Shown here: in pieces, positions 50,725 to 59,644 of the stretch
How positions within the stretch are numbered: position 1 is the stretch's first letter
How the letters are laid out: every line of letters starts with the position of its first letter
From: an uncultured Steroidobacter sp.
Lineage (GTDB): Bacteria > Pseudomonadota > Gammaproteobacteria > Steroidobacterales > Steroidobacteraceae
Assembly (NCBI RefSeq): GCF_937958065.1
Contig: NZ_CALFXI010000042.1
Span: 107,002-171,001 of the forward strand
Direction of reading: 5' to 3'
DNA length: 64,000 nucleotides
Position numbers and translations under genes: made by a program
Notes under the pieces: model-generated
Databases searched by the model: none
The model's input: the letters and a program-made list of their open reading frames with translations, nothing else
What the model was told of the DNA's origin: nothing

Positions 50725-51069
50725 ATGAAAAGCACTATCGGGGCAGGCGCACTGGCGACGATTGCCTTTGTCTGCGCCGGCGGCCTGACCAGCTCTGTCC
50801 ATGCCCAGACTTCGCCAACCGCATCGTGGTCCATGAGCACACGCGCTTCGCAATTGCCGGCGCGAGCAAGCGAAGTGACGCCGGACCCTGCGGTGAGGCG
50901 GCGCTGCGATGACCTGCCCGGCCTAGTGACGAGACTCGCAAAGTCGGAATGCGAGCGTCGCGATACCGTGAACGACGATGCGCCGGCCGGAATGACGCCA
51001 GGTATTCGCGAGAAGAGGGAGCGGCTGCGTGCCCAGGGGGCCGCCGGCTTCGCGGAGTCTGGCCGCTAG
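50725..51069 (+). CDS. Small secreted protein, unknown
   Basis: 114 residues, ATG 50725 with AGGAGG five bases upstream. A clear signal peptide ('GAGALATIAFVCAGGLTSSVHAQ') precedes a short basic and acidic mature part with two cysteines ('RRRCDDLPGLVTRLAKSECERR'), which could form one disulfide. No family recognised. It follows the SET gene by 140 bases. Confidence 0.65.
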   Translation: MKSTIGAGALATIAFVCAGGLTSSVHAQTSPTASWSMSTRASQLPARASEVTPDPAVRRRCDDLPGLVTRLAKSECERRDTVNDDAPAGMTPGIREKRERLRAQGAAGFAESGR

Positions 51070-51384
51070 TGATCGGATGCTTGCGCCCGCGCGATAGCGG
51101 CGCGACTTGTTACATACCTCATTCGGTAATGTGACAAACGGCTGCCACATCCAAACCCAGCAGATATCACATCGGCGTGGGTCGGCACTCTGGCCATGAA
51201 AGAATCATGCTGCCTGAGGCCGATGCACGCATTGCCGTGTGTCCGCTCAGCTCTATTCAAATGATCGTGCAGGCGACGCGCGCGCTCGGATGGTAGGCTC
51301 GTTGTGACCGGTTCGCGACTGAATCCGCGGCCGATCCGGGGTATAAGCCACCGGGTCGAACAACACTGCCACTCGGAGATCACA
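51070..51384. other. Intergenic region with inverted repeat
   Basis: 315 bases with no gene. It contains TTGTTACAT (51107-51115) and ATGTGACAA (51129-51137), arms that pair with one mismatch across 13 bases, either a weak terminator for the small secreted protein or an operator. The amidohydrolase Shine-Dalgarno GGAG lies at the right end. Confidence 0.5.
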
Positions 51385-52674
51385 ATGAAGAGACAAAACA
51401 ATAGGCATTTACGACGTCCCCTCGCGCTGGCGCCGTGGTGGATCGCGTTGATTGCAATCGCTGGTTGCGGCAAATCGCCCGAGGCACCAGCGCCACAGCA
51501 ATCCAGTGCCGTGCTGTTCGAGGGTGGACGCCTCATCACGGGCAATGGAGAGTCGATCGAGAATGCGGCATTCCTGGTCGAGAACGGTCGGTTCGTTACT
51601 GTCGGAGCGGCCGGCGAGGTCCCGCTGCCCGCGGGGGCTCAGCGCGTGGATCTCTCTGGAAAGACGGTGATCCCCGCACTCATTGATGCTCACACGCATC
51701 TGAGCACCACCAGAGAGGGGTTGATCGCCGATCTGGAAAGACGGGCGTACTACGGTGTCGGCGCCGCCTTGAGCTTGGGCAGCGATGATGCGAGCGCGCC
51801 GCTCGAGCTGCGAGAGGAAGCCCTGCCCGGTGCTGCTCGCTATCGATCGGCGGGGCTGGGCATCACCGCTCCCGAACCCGGACGACGTGAAGTTCATTGG
51901 GTGACGACCGAGGAGGCCGCGCGCGAGGCCGTTCGCACCGAGGCGGAGCGAAAGGTCGAGATCGTGAAGATCTGGGTCGACGATCGCAATGGCAAGTACC
52001 AGAAGCTGAGCCCGGCGCTGTACCGTGCCGTCATCGACGAAGCGCACCAGCGGGGTCTCAAAGTCGCCGCACATATCTTCGCGCTCGACGATGCCAAGGA
52101 ATTGCTGCGCGCAGGGATCGATATCTTCGCGCACGGTGTTCGCGACCGAGACATCGACGAGGAGTTCGTCTCGCTGATCAAGGAGAGACCCAACGTCGTG
52201 CTGATTCCGAACCTGCCCAACCGCGGGGTGGCCACCGATGTGAGCTGGCTTGCCGCTTCGGTGTCCTCCGAGGAACTGGCGAAGTTGCAGGCGAGCGCGA
52301 AGGATGATCCCAAGGCGCAGGCCGCCTTCGGTATTCAGGCTCGCAATCTAGCTCGGCTCGCGCGCGAGGGCGTGACGATCGCCCTGGGCACCGACGGCAA
52401 CACGCCCTGGGCACCCCACGTCGAACTGGAAGACACGGTCGTGGCCGGTTTGTCGCCTGCCGAGGCACTCGTGGCGGCAACTCGCAATTCGGCAGCGGTC
52501 GTCGGTTTGAGCGACACCGGCACGATCGAGGCCGGCAAGCGGGCCGACTTCGTAGTTCTCGAGGCGAACCCGCTCGAGGATATTACGAACACGCGTCGGA
52601 TCTCGTCGGTGTACCTGAACGGCGATCAGGTCGATCGCGCTGCCAAGCCGGGAACTGCCAAGCGCGAGAGCTGA
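51385..52674 (+). CDS. Amidohydrolase-family lipoprotein
   Basis: 429 residues from ATG 51385. A basic N-terminus and hydrophobic stretch end in the lipobox 'ALIAIAGCGKSPEAP'. Metal-dependent amidohydrolase: 'IPALIDAHTHLSTTREG' (His-x-His), 'AAHIFALDDAKELLRAGIDIFAHG' for the middle His ligands, 'IALGTDGNTPWAP' for the catalytic Asp, and the C-terminal 'TGTIEAGKRADFVVLEANPLEDI'. Membrane-anchored in the periplasm. The reaction is unknown; imidazolonase- and prolidase-like enzymes share this layout. Distinct in length and order from the amidohydrolase at 794-2458. A strong terminator follows. Confidence 0.87.
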   Translation: MKRQNNRHLRRPLALAPWWIALIAIAGCGKSPEAPAPQQSSAVLFEGGRLITGNGESIENAAFLVENGRFVTVGAAGEVPLPAGAQRVDLSGKTVIPALIDAHTHLSTTREGLIADLERRAYYGVGAALSLGSDDASAPLELREEALPGAARYRSAGLGITAPEPGRREVHWVTTEEAAREAVRTEAERKVEIVKIWVDDRNGKYQKLSPALYRAVIDEAHQRGLKVAAHIFALDDAKELLRAGIDIFAHGVRDRDIDEEFVSLIKERPNVVLIPNLPNRGVATDVSWLAASVSSEELAKLQASAKDDPKAQAAFGIQARNLARLAREGVTIALGTDGNTPWAPHVELEDTVVAGLSPAEALVAATRNSAAVVGLSDTGTIEAGKRADFVVLEANPLEDITNTRRISSVYLNGDQVDRAAKPGTAKRES

Positions 52675-52740
52675 ACGCCGCGGTCGCTGCATTCGTTCTT
52701 CATGAGCATGTGCGCCTGGTATCGTCCATGACCCGAAACA

Positions 52741-52774
52741 CCTGATCGCCGCTGCTCCCACGGCGGCGATCAGG
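52741..52774 (+). terminator. Strong hairpin terminator after the amidohydrolase
   Basis: CCTGATCGCCGC / GCGGCGATCAGG, perfect 12-bp stem with a 10-base loop, 67 bases after the stop. Followed by ATCTTG, so only a short T element. Confidence 0.7.
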
Positions 52775-52887
52775 ATCTTGGCGGCGTCCGCCTGTGGCAT
52801 GATGGCGGACAGTCGTTGTTGCCTCATCGGGTATGCAGCGGACGCGAACACAATAGAATAGGGCCTGAATCCCCCATTCCGAACGCC

Positions 52888-54114
52888 ATGCAGATCAACC
52901 ACCGTGTGCGCCGGGCCGCCCAGCGATCGCCCAAACACAGCAGCCTTGCCGGGACCAACCTGGAGCGCGCGGCGGATTACAACCAACGAGTCACGCTGCA
53001 GGCGATCCGCGTGAATGGCGAGATCACCCGGCAGGATCTGGCCCGCATCACCGGATTGACCCCGCCCTCGATCGCCAATATCACCAATCGTTTGCTGCAG
53101 GAGGACCTGATCGTCGAGCTCGGTCGGCTGCGTGGCAAACGGGGGCAGCCCGCGAAGCGCCTGGCCATCAATCCGGACGGTGCTTTCTCCATCGGCTTGA
53201 ACATCGATCGCGACCATGTCACAGCCGTGGCGCTGGACGTTACGGGGAACGTCCGGGCGCGCATCACCGACGAGATCGATTTCGCGCTGCCAAATGCCGT
53301 GGTCGGCTTTGCGCGAACGGCGATGGAGGAGATGTTACGTTCGCGCCAGTTCGCGAAAAGCAAGATCATCGGAACGGGCGTGGCATTGCCGGACGATCTG
53401 GGGCAGATCGACCTGCCGCATCGTCCCTCCAGCTACGGCGTGTGGAACACCGTGGATGTGCACAAGATGCTGGCCAACGTGCTGCCCGAGCCGATACTGG
53501 TCGAGAACGATGCCGCCGCGGCTGCCATCGGCGAGCTCCAGTTCGGACATGGTCTGCGCAGCCCGACGTTTTTCTATCTGCTGATCAGCGCATCTTTGGG
53601 CGGCGGCCTGGTCATCGACGGCAGTTACTTCCGAGGCGCCGACGGTCGTAGCGGAGAGATCGGTTTCCTGCCGCTGCGCTCGCGTCGTACCAAGGCCCGT
53701 TCGCTGCAGGCGGCGGTCTCGTTGTCCGCCCTCTATGAGTTGCTGGCCGAGAAGAATCGCACTGTATCGCGGCCGGAGGATCTGTTGTCTCTGGATGCCA
53801 AGGGCAAGCAGGTCGTCGCGGATTGGATTGCCGACTCGGCGGACTTTTTGACGGATCCGCTGCTAGCGGTGAGCTGTCTGGTCAATCCCAAGGCGGTGTT
53901 CATCGGCGGCCGCTTGCCCGGCGAGCTGGTGGATGAGCTCGCGGAGCGGCTCAATCAGCGTCTGCGCAGCAGGGCAGGCGATGTTCCAAAGATCGCGCCA
54001 GTGATGCAGGCGGCCATGGCCACGGATGCGCCGGCAATCGGCGCGGCCATCCTTCCGTTCCAGGAACGACTGCTGCCGTCGCGTTCGGCACTGATGAAGG
54101 TCTCGGCGGACTGA
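52888..54114 (+). CDS. ROK-family transcriptional regulator (NagC/XylR type)
   Basis: 408 residues from ATG 52888. N-terminal helix-turn-helix: 'TRQDLARITGLTPPSIANITNRLLQEDLIVELG'. The ROK domain keeps ATP-fold elements ('SIGLNIDRDHVTAVALDVTG', 'LVENDAAAAAIGELQFGHG') but lacks the zinc Cys cluster and has 'GEIGF' where sugar-binding kinases have GE(I/W)GH, as expected for a regulator that senses rather than phosphorylates sugar. It heads the sugar module and is followed by a ROK kinase, an AGE epimerase and a TonB receptor, its likely targets. Confidence 0.9.
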   Translation: MQINHRVRRAAQRSPKHSSLAGTNLERAADYNQRVTLQAIRVNGEITRQDLARITGLTPPSIANITNRLLQEDLIVELGRLRGKRGQPAKRLAINPDGAFSIGLNIDRDHVTAVALDVTGNVRARITDEIDFALPNAVVGFARTAMEEMLRSRQFAKSKIIGTGVALPDDLGQIDLPHRPSSYGVWNTVDVHKMLANVLPEPILVENDAAAAAIGELQFGHGLRSPTFFYLLISASLGGGLVIDGSYFRGADGRSGEIGFLPLRSRRTKARSLQAAVSLSALYELLAEKNRTVSRPEDLLSLDAKGKQVVADWIADSADFLTDPLLAVSCLVNPKAVFIGGRLPGELVDELAERLNQRLRSRAGDVPKIAPVMQAAMATDAPAIGAAILPFQERLLPSRSALMKVSAD

Positions 54115-54149
54115 TCCATGCTGCCGCCGCTCTCGGGCAGCGGCTGGCA

Positions 54150-54175
54150 CAATAAATAAATTTACTTTCTTAATT
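54150..54175. promoter_or_regulatory. AT-rich promoter/operator tract before the ROK kinase
   Basis: A 26-base AT run containing TAAATAAA (54153-54160) and the overlapping palindrome TAAATTTA, in an otherwise GC-rich genome. A second AT-rich tract with the same TAAATAAA octamer is at 56410-56441 before the TonB receptor, suggesting a shared ROK-regulator site. Confidence 0.4.
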
Positions 54176-54236
54176 CGCCGAAGTACGCTGTTCGGGTCGG
54201 CCTTTGAGGGAACCGCTGGAGCGGCGGGGGCGAGCC

Positions 54237-55139
54237 TTGATTCAAATCGGCGTGGACTTCGGAGGGACCAAGATCGAAGCCGCCGCCATCGACTGCGACG
54301 GCGAATTTCGCGCTCGCATTCGTGCGGCGACACCGGGGAATTACGAGGCAGCCATCAAGACGGTTTGCGAGCTCGTGCACGGCGCCGAGCAGCAAGCCGG
54401 AACGACCAATTGCACCGTCGGGATCGGTACGCCGGGCTCTGTTTCTCCGCGTACGGGCGCGATGCGCAACTCCAATGCGACCTGGTTGAATGGACGAACG
54501 TTCCGCGAAGACGTGAGCTGCGCATTGGGCCGGCCGGTGCGGATCGCGAACGATGCCAATTGTCTGGCGCTTTCCGAAGTGATCGACGGCGCGGCCGCGG
54601 GGTCGAAGGTCGCCTTCGCTGTCATCCTGGGAACGGGCTGCGGCGGCGGGCTCATGGTTCATGGGCAACTCGTCGAAGGCGCTCACGGCGTGGGCGGCGA
54701 ATGGGGACACATCTCCCTGCCTTGGCCTTCGCATGAAGAGCTGGAAGGACCAAGCTGCTGGTGCGGCCAGCGCGGCTGTTTGGAAACCTGGGTGTCCGGC
54801 AGCGGCCTGCAACGCGATTACGTCGCGCACACGAATCTCCAAAGGTGCGCCGAAGACATCATCGAGCTGGCTCGAGCAGGCGAAGACGCGGCGCGCGGCG
54901 CTGTGCATCGATACATTCATCGTCTGGGAAGGGCGCTCGCAGTCATCGGTAACATCGTCGATCCAGACACGATCGTGCTTGGCGGCGGTATGTCCAACGT
55001 TCGCGAGCTCTATGAAGAGCTGCCGGCAGTGGTGCGTTCGTTTGTGTTCACCGATAGCTGGGAGCCGCGCATCGTGCAGGCACGCTGGGGAGATTCCTCA
55101 GGGGTCAGAGGCGCGGCGCGCCTATGGCCACTGAAGTGA
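54237..55139 (+). CDS. ROK-family sugar kinase (fructokinase/mannokinase type)
   Basis: 300 residues from a TTG at 54237 preceded by GGCGGGGG; this start gives the standard opening 'LIQIGVDFGGTKIEAA'. The catalytic Asp is in 'VRIANDANCLALSE', the substrate and zinc motif in 'GGEWGHISLPWP' with the cluster 'CWCGQRGCLETWVSG'. Phosphate-loop 'GTGCGGGLMVHG' is intact, so unlike the preceding regulator this is an active kinase. The following AGE-family epimerase overlaps its stop by 16 bases. Together mannose isomerised to fructose and then phosphorylated is the best guess. Confidence 0.88.
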   Translation: MIQIGVDFGGTKIEAAAIDCDGEFRARIRAATPGNYEAAIKTVCELVHGAEQQAGTTNCTVGIGTPGSVSPRTGAMRNSNATWLNGRTFREDVSCALGRPVRIANDANCLALSEVIDGAAAGSKVAFAVILGTGCGGGLMVHGQLVEGAHGVGGEWGHISLPWPSHEELEGPSCWCGQRGCLETWVSGSGLQRDYVAHTNLQRCAEDIIELARAGEDAARGAVHRYIHRLGRALAVIGNIVDPDTIVLGGGMSNVRELYEELPAVVRSFVFTDSWEPRIVQARWGDSSGVRGAARLWPLK

Positions 55140-56344
55140 ATGTCATGGAGAGAGAAGTCTCCACCGTTGTGTCGGCGGACGCGGCAGCGCTGACATTGCT
55201 CCTTGCGAGCAGGGCGCGTTTGATGCGCTGGCTCGTCGAAGACGCCTATCCGCTCTGGTGGTCTCATGGCGCGGATCGTGTGCACGGCGGCTTTTACGAG
55301 CGCCTCGAACAGAACGGACAGCCTCTCGACGAACCGCGCCGTGCGCGACTGCATCCGCGACAGATGTTTGCATTCAGTCTGGCGGAAGACCTGGGCCGCC
55401 GCGGGATGACGGAGCCGGCGGTCGCGCACGCGCTTGGATTTTTCTTGCGTCACTATGTCCGAGCCGATCGGCTCATCCGCACGTGCGTCGCACCCGACGG
55501 CAACTGCGTCGACGATTCCGTGCGGCTCTACGATCAGGCATTCGCATTGTTGGGCTATGCGGCGGCCTACCAGGTATTCAACGACCAATCGCTGCGTCAG
55601 CGCGCCCATACATTGTTGGCAGCAGTGCAGGGCTGTCTGGCAAATCCGGCGGGCGGATTCTTCGAAGCGCCAGATCGACAGCTCGCGACGAGCAACTCCC
55701 ATATGCATCTGCTGGAGGCGGCGCTCGCGTGGCAGATGGTAGATCACGATGTACGCTGGCGCCGTTTGGCTGTGAGCATCGTTGATCTCGTGTTTAACAG
55801 GCTCATCGACGCGGCGAGCTCGCAGATCCGAGAGTTCTACAACGGTGACTGGCAGCCGGCGCAAGGCGAGGCAGGGTTGATCGTGGAGCCGGGGCACCAG
55901 TTCGAGTGGGCTTGGCTGCTGCTGCGCTGGTACTCGATTACAGGGGAGGCGCGAGCTGCAAAGCTTGCAACAAGACTCATCGACACGGCAGAAAGCCGCG
56001 GCGTGGATCCGTCAAGAGATGTAGCCGTGAACTCAGTGTGGCTCGACGGCAAAGTCCGCGATCGGCGGGCCAGACTGTGGCCGCAGACCGAGAGATTGAA
56101 GGCCGCCTGCGCTGCTTGGGAGTTGACGCGAGCGCCGCGCTATCTCGATATGGCGCAACGCTCGGCAGCTGCGCTCGAACAATATCTGCAGACCAGGACG
56201 GCAGGGCTGTGGCGAGATCAGATGTCCGAGCGAGGCGATTTCATCGAGGAGCCTGCGCCGGTCAGCACTTTTTATCACCTCGTGGGCGCGATCGCGGAAC
56301 TGAATGCCACGTTGGCCCGCGGCACGGCGACAGCGTCTCGCTAA
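55124..56344 (+). CDS. AGE-family epimerase/isomerase (D-mannose isomerase-like)
   Basis: 406 residues from ATG 55124 (ATG 55145 is an alternative). Six-hairpin (alpha/alpha) barrel of the N-acylglucosamine 2-epimerase family: 'PLWWSHGADRVHGGFYERL' with the conserved Arg-His region, 'HPRQMFAFSLAEDLG', 'NSHMHLLEAALAW' and 'EPGHQFEWAWLLLRW' with the catalytic His residues, and 'PQTERLKAACAAWE'. Members interconvert mannose and fructose, mannose and glucose, or act on cellobiose. Pairing with a fructokinase-type ROK enzyme favours mannose isomerase. Confidence 0.88.
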   Translation: MATEVNVMEREVSTVVSADAAALTLLLASRARLMRWLVEDAYPLWWSHGADRVHGGFYERLEQNGQPLDEPRRARLHPRQMFAFSLAEDLGRRGMTEPAVAHALGFFLRHYVRADRLIRTCVAPDGNCVDDSVRLYDQAFALLGYAAAYQVFNDQSLRQRAHTLLAAVQGCLANPAGGFFEAPDRQLATSNSHMHLLEAALAWQMVDHDVRWRRLAVSIVDLVFNRLIDAASSQIREFYNGDWQPAQGEAGLIVEPGHQFEWAWLLLRWYSITGEARAAKLATRLIDTAESRGVDPSRDVAVNSVWLDGKVRDRRARLWPQTERLKAACAAWELTRAPRYLDMAQRSAAALEQYLQTRTAGLWRDQMSERGDFIEEPAPVSTFYHLVGAIAELNATLARGTATASR

Positions 56345-56409
56345 AGAAAGCTCACGCGAGCAAATATTGCCCAGAGATCACTGCCGGGAATGATAGATGG
56401 ACACCGGCT

Positions 56410-56441
56410 ATTTAAATAAAACAAATATAAGAATATATTGA
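56410..56441. promoter_or_regulatory. AT-rich promoter tract before the TonB receptor
   Basis: Thirty-two bases almost free of G and C, including ATTTAAAT and the TAAATAAA octamer (56413-56420) shared with the kinase promoter. A TTGACA follows at 56438-56443, which could be a -35 element. Confidence 0.4.
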
Positions 56442-56580
56442 CAAGGCCAAAACAGCCGCAGCAGAATCACGATCAATGACGCCTCGTGCGCGATCCATGC
56501 GGATGCTCGGGACGAGCGAAAGCGTCGATCAGCTGAAGGCCGGCGAAGAACGGTTCGGTGGTCAACCAGGGGGATGTGAG

Positions 56581-59499
56581 ATGCCTACACGCAGTGTGCG
56601 ATGGCGACGTAGTTCGTGGATGGCGGCCTCCAGCGTAGCGCTGTTCGCCAATACCGGCCTCGCTCAGGATCAGAGCGCGGGTGAGCTGGAGGAAGTGGTA
56701 GTCACCGGCGTGCGCGCCGCTCAGCAAGCCGCCATCGACATCAAGCGCGACTCGCTGCAGATCGTCGATGCAATTTCCGCTGAAGATATCGGCAAACTGC
56801 CCGACGTCACGATCTCCGATTCCCTGCAGCGCATCGCTGGCATTCAGATTCGCCGCGATGCCGGCGAAGGCAGCCAGATTGCGGTGCGCGGCTTGCCTCA
56901 AGTGTCCACGTTGCTCAACGGCGAGCAGTTTCTGGGCGCGAACTCCATCACTACTGTACAACCGAACTTCACGGACGTGCCCTCACAGCTGTTTGCGGGC
57001 GCGAATGTCTACAAGACGGCAACGTCGAGCTTGATCAGCAGTGGCTTGACCGGCACCGTCGATCTTCTGACCCGGCGGCCCTTCGACCTGCCACAAGGCC
57101 TCACCGCGTCGGCTGCCATCGAAGGTACGTACGGGGACGGCGCCGAAGAGCTCGATCCGCAGGGCAACCTGCTGGTGGCCTGGAGCAACGATCGTTTCGG
57201 CGCGCTGGTCTCGGTGGCGTACTCGAATGTGAACCTTGCGAATTACTACAGCGGTATGCAGGGCGATCAAGGCTGGAGCGGACGGCCCAACGAGGGCAGC
57301 AATTGGCCCGGCCACGTGAACGGCGATGTGAACGGCGATGGCGATACCACCGACATGATCATTTCCTATCAGGGCCACACCGCCTTCAATCGTTTCACCG
57401 AGCGCGACCGCATCGGCCTGAATGCCTCCTTCCAGGCGCGCATCACGGACGCCGTGCAGCTGACGGCCGATGCGTTCTACACCGATCAGGAGCAGTATGT
57501 TCGCACCGCCGGCATGGCCGCCGAAGACAAGTGGCAGCGCTGGGAATGGTTCACGCCGTTATCCTCGCGAGGCAGTGGCGCGATCATCGACGGGCGCGAG
57601 CTCGTCCTGGTCGATCAATTCCTGCTGGATACACGACGCCTCAAGTCGTTCTCGCAAGTCGCGCGCACCGATGCGAAATCGCAAAATTTCAATCTCCAGC
57701 TGAGCTTCGACAACGGCGGGAAGTTCACCGGGAGCGCGCGTGCCATCCTGGCGGATGCCGAACAGAACATCGTCAACAGCTACGCGGACATCGATCTTTC
57801 GAACGGCAGCCAGTGGGGTATTCAGAACAACTACTATCCGGGCGGTGCGCAGAATCCCTATCCGAACGGATACGCCGGCTTCCCGCAGATCACGGCCGAT
57901 TATCGTGGCGAGCACATCCGCTTCTCGGGCATACCGGACATCGTCAATAACCTCGACGCCTACTCGATCGGCGCTCTGTCCTCTGAGAACAACTTCGACC
58001 GCGATGCCGACATGGCCGCATTCCGCCTGGACGGCAGCTACGAGCTCACCGAGAAATTCGCGCTCGATGCGGGTGTCCGTTACAGCGAGCGGGAAACCAC
58101 CCAGCTGGGCTACGACTATCTCGCGCCGTTTTACGCGGGTGCCGCCTCCAACGACAGCGGATGTCTGGTGAAGTGGAAGGCCACCGACGTCGTGCTGAGC
58201 GGCGGCGGAATCCCCGGTGCGTGCACGGCAGGGGACGCGGGCGGCTTCTACACGGCGCTGGGGCGCATGCCGCTGTCGTCGTTTGGAAATAACGTGATCC
58301 GGATTACCGACTATGGCGACGCACAGGGTGTACCGCCCATGTACGTGCTGGACCCCGAAGCGATGGACGACCCGCTCGCGTTCCACAACGGCCTGTTCCC
58401 CGGCAATGTCAAAGTCATGAATCCCGGCAACTCGTTCGGCGTGGACGTGGATCAAACGACCGCCTATCTGCAGGGACGATTGAACGGCGGCGACGATGTG
58501 CCGTACTCGGCCAACATCGGCTTGCGCATGATCAAGACCAAGCTGAAGGTGGTCCAGAACAATGTCGGCGCTCCCCAGCCCTACGGTGCGGCAAATCTGG
58601 ACGCCGGCGATGTCGTTACCGACCGCGAGTTCAACGACTACCTGCCGTCGCTGAATTTCACGTTCGATCTGAGCGACTCCGTCAAGTTGCGCATGGGCTA
58701 TTCGAAGACCATGACACTGCTCGATCTGGAGCAGTGGGGCGGGGCATTGACTCCTTCGTATGCGATCTCCAATGCCGAGGGTGGCCGCTTCGTGATCGTC
58801 GGCGCCAACTCCAACGGCAATCCGCAGCTCGATCCGTGGCGGTCGAAGAACTTCGACGCTTCGATCGAATGGTATCTGGGCGACCAGACCATGCTGGCGG
58901 CGGCGTTGTTTCACATCGAGGTCGACAGTTTCATCGAGCGCGGTACGGTGCCCATGGCGCTGCCCGATCAGGACGGCGTCGTGCGGCGTACGGTAAACGT
59001 GCTGACGAACGTGCAGGGCGAGGGCGGCACGCTCGAGGGCGTGGAGCTGTCGGCGAAACATGCGTTCTCGGATCTGCCGGGCATCTGGAGCAACTTCGGT
59101 GTGGACGCCAACTACACCTACTCGCCCAGCGATTCCGGGCGCACCGACATCGCCGGCAACAAGCTGCCGTTCCCGAGCAACTCCAAGCACCAGACGAATT
59201 TCGTGTTGTGGTTCGAGAGCGACCGCCTGCAGGCGCGCATCGCTCACAACTACCGCAGCAAACGAGCCGAGGCATTCAACCAGGTGTGGGGAGCCGAAGG
59301 GCTCACGTTGTATCAGTCGTCCACGAGTTACATCGACGCTTCGGTTAGCTATGACATTACCCCGAGCTTCACGGCGTATCTGCAGGGGCTCAATCTGACC
59401 AACGAGTACGAGAACTATTATTTCCAGTGGGAAAGTCAGAAGGCGTACCAGTTCGGCTATGAGCGCCGGTTCATCGCGGGCTTGCGAGGGAAGTTCTGA
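56581..59499 (+). CDS. TonB-dependent receptor, carbohydrate type
   Basis: 972 residues from ATG 56581; an in-frame ATG at 56476 lacks a signal, while this one starts a basic then hydrophobic leader cleaved near GLAQ. TonB box 'LEEVVVTGVRAAQQAAIDIKR' and plug 'EDIGKLPDVTISDSLQRIAGIQIRRDAGEGSQIAVRGLPQV' identify the Xanthomonas/Caulobacter-type receptors (TIGR01782 class), usually for plant or other oligosaccharides. The barrel ends 'RRFIAGLRGKF' with terminal Phe. Clustered with the ROK regulator, kinase and AGE epimerase, it probably imports a mannose- or fructose-containing saccharide. Confidence 0.93.
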   Translation: MPTRSVRWRRSSWMAASSVALFANTGLAQDQSAGELEEVVVTGVRAAQQAAIDIKRDSLQIVDAISAEDIGKLPDVTISDSLQRIAGIQIRRDAGEGSQIAVRGLPQVSTLLNGEQFLGANSITTVQPNFTDVPSQLFAGANVYKTATSSLISSGLTGTVDLLTRRPFDLPQGLTASAAIEGTYGDGAEELDPQGNLLVAWSNDRFGALVSVAYSNVNLANYYSGMQGDQGWSGRPNEGSNWPGHVNGDVNGDGDTTDMIISYQGHTAFNRFTERDRIGLNASFQARITDAVQLTADAFYTDQEQYVRTAGMAAEDKWQRWEWFTPLSSRGSGAIIDGRELVLVDQFLLDTRRLKSFSQVARTDAKSQNFNLQLSFDNGGKFTGSARAILADAEQNIVNSYADIDLSNGSQWGIQNNYYPGGAQNPYPNGYAGFPQITADYRGEHIRFSGIPDIVNNLDAYSIGALSSENNFDRDADMAAFRLDGSYELTEKFALDAGVRYSERETTQLGYDYLAPFYAGAASNDSGCLVKWKATDVVLSGGGIPGACTAGDAGGFYTALGRMPLSSFGNNVIRITDYGDAQGVPPMYVLDPEAMDDPLAFHNGLFPGNVKVMNPGNSFGVDVDQTTAYLQGRLNGGDDVPYSANIGLRMIKTKLKVVQNNVGAPQPYGAANLDAGDVVTDREFNDYLPSLNFTFDLSDSVKLRMGYSKTMTLLDLEQWGGALTPSYAISNAEGGRFVIVGANSNGNPQLDPWRSKNFDASIEWYLGDQTMLAAALFHIEVDSFIERGTVPMALPDQDGVVRRTVNVLTNVQGEGGTLEGVELSAKHAFSDLPGIWSNFGVDANYTYSPSDSGRTDIAGNKLPFPSNSKHQTNFVLWFESDRLQARIAHNYRSKRAEAFNQVWGAEGLTLYQSSTSYIDASVSYDITPSFTAYLQGLNLTNEYENYYFQWESQKAYQFGYERRFIAGLRGKF

Positions 59500-59513
59500 C
59501 GCGCTGGCGTCAG
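59496..59513 (+). terminator. Hairpin at the TonB receptor stop
   Basis: CTGACGC-GCTG-GCGTCAG, a perfect 7-bp stem beginning in the last codon and stop. Moderate terminator candidate. Confidence 0.5.
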
Positions 59514-59644
59514 TAGGGCGATTGCAAAGTTCAGTCAAGAGCGACAGCCCGTGACAGCTTGCGCTGCACCTACACGCAACTTGCGTCCGCGGTTGCTGTG
59601 GACCCTATTGCGTGTGTCTGCCCCGGGCTGATGAACTGGAGTGC

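Noticed and set aside
57559..59538. Minus-strand 659-codon open frame across the TonB receptor
   Set aside because: Antisense to an intact receptor with plug, barrel and terminal Phe; no recognisable motifs in the antisense product.
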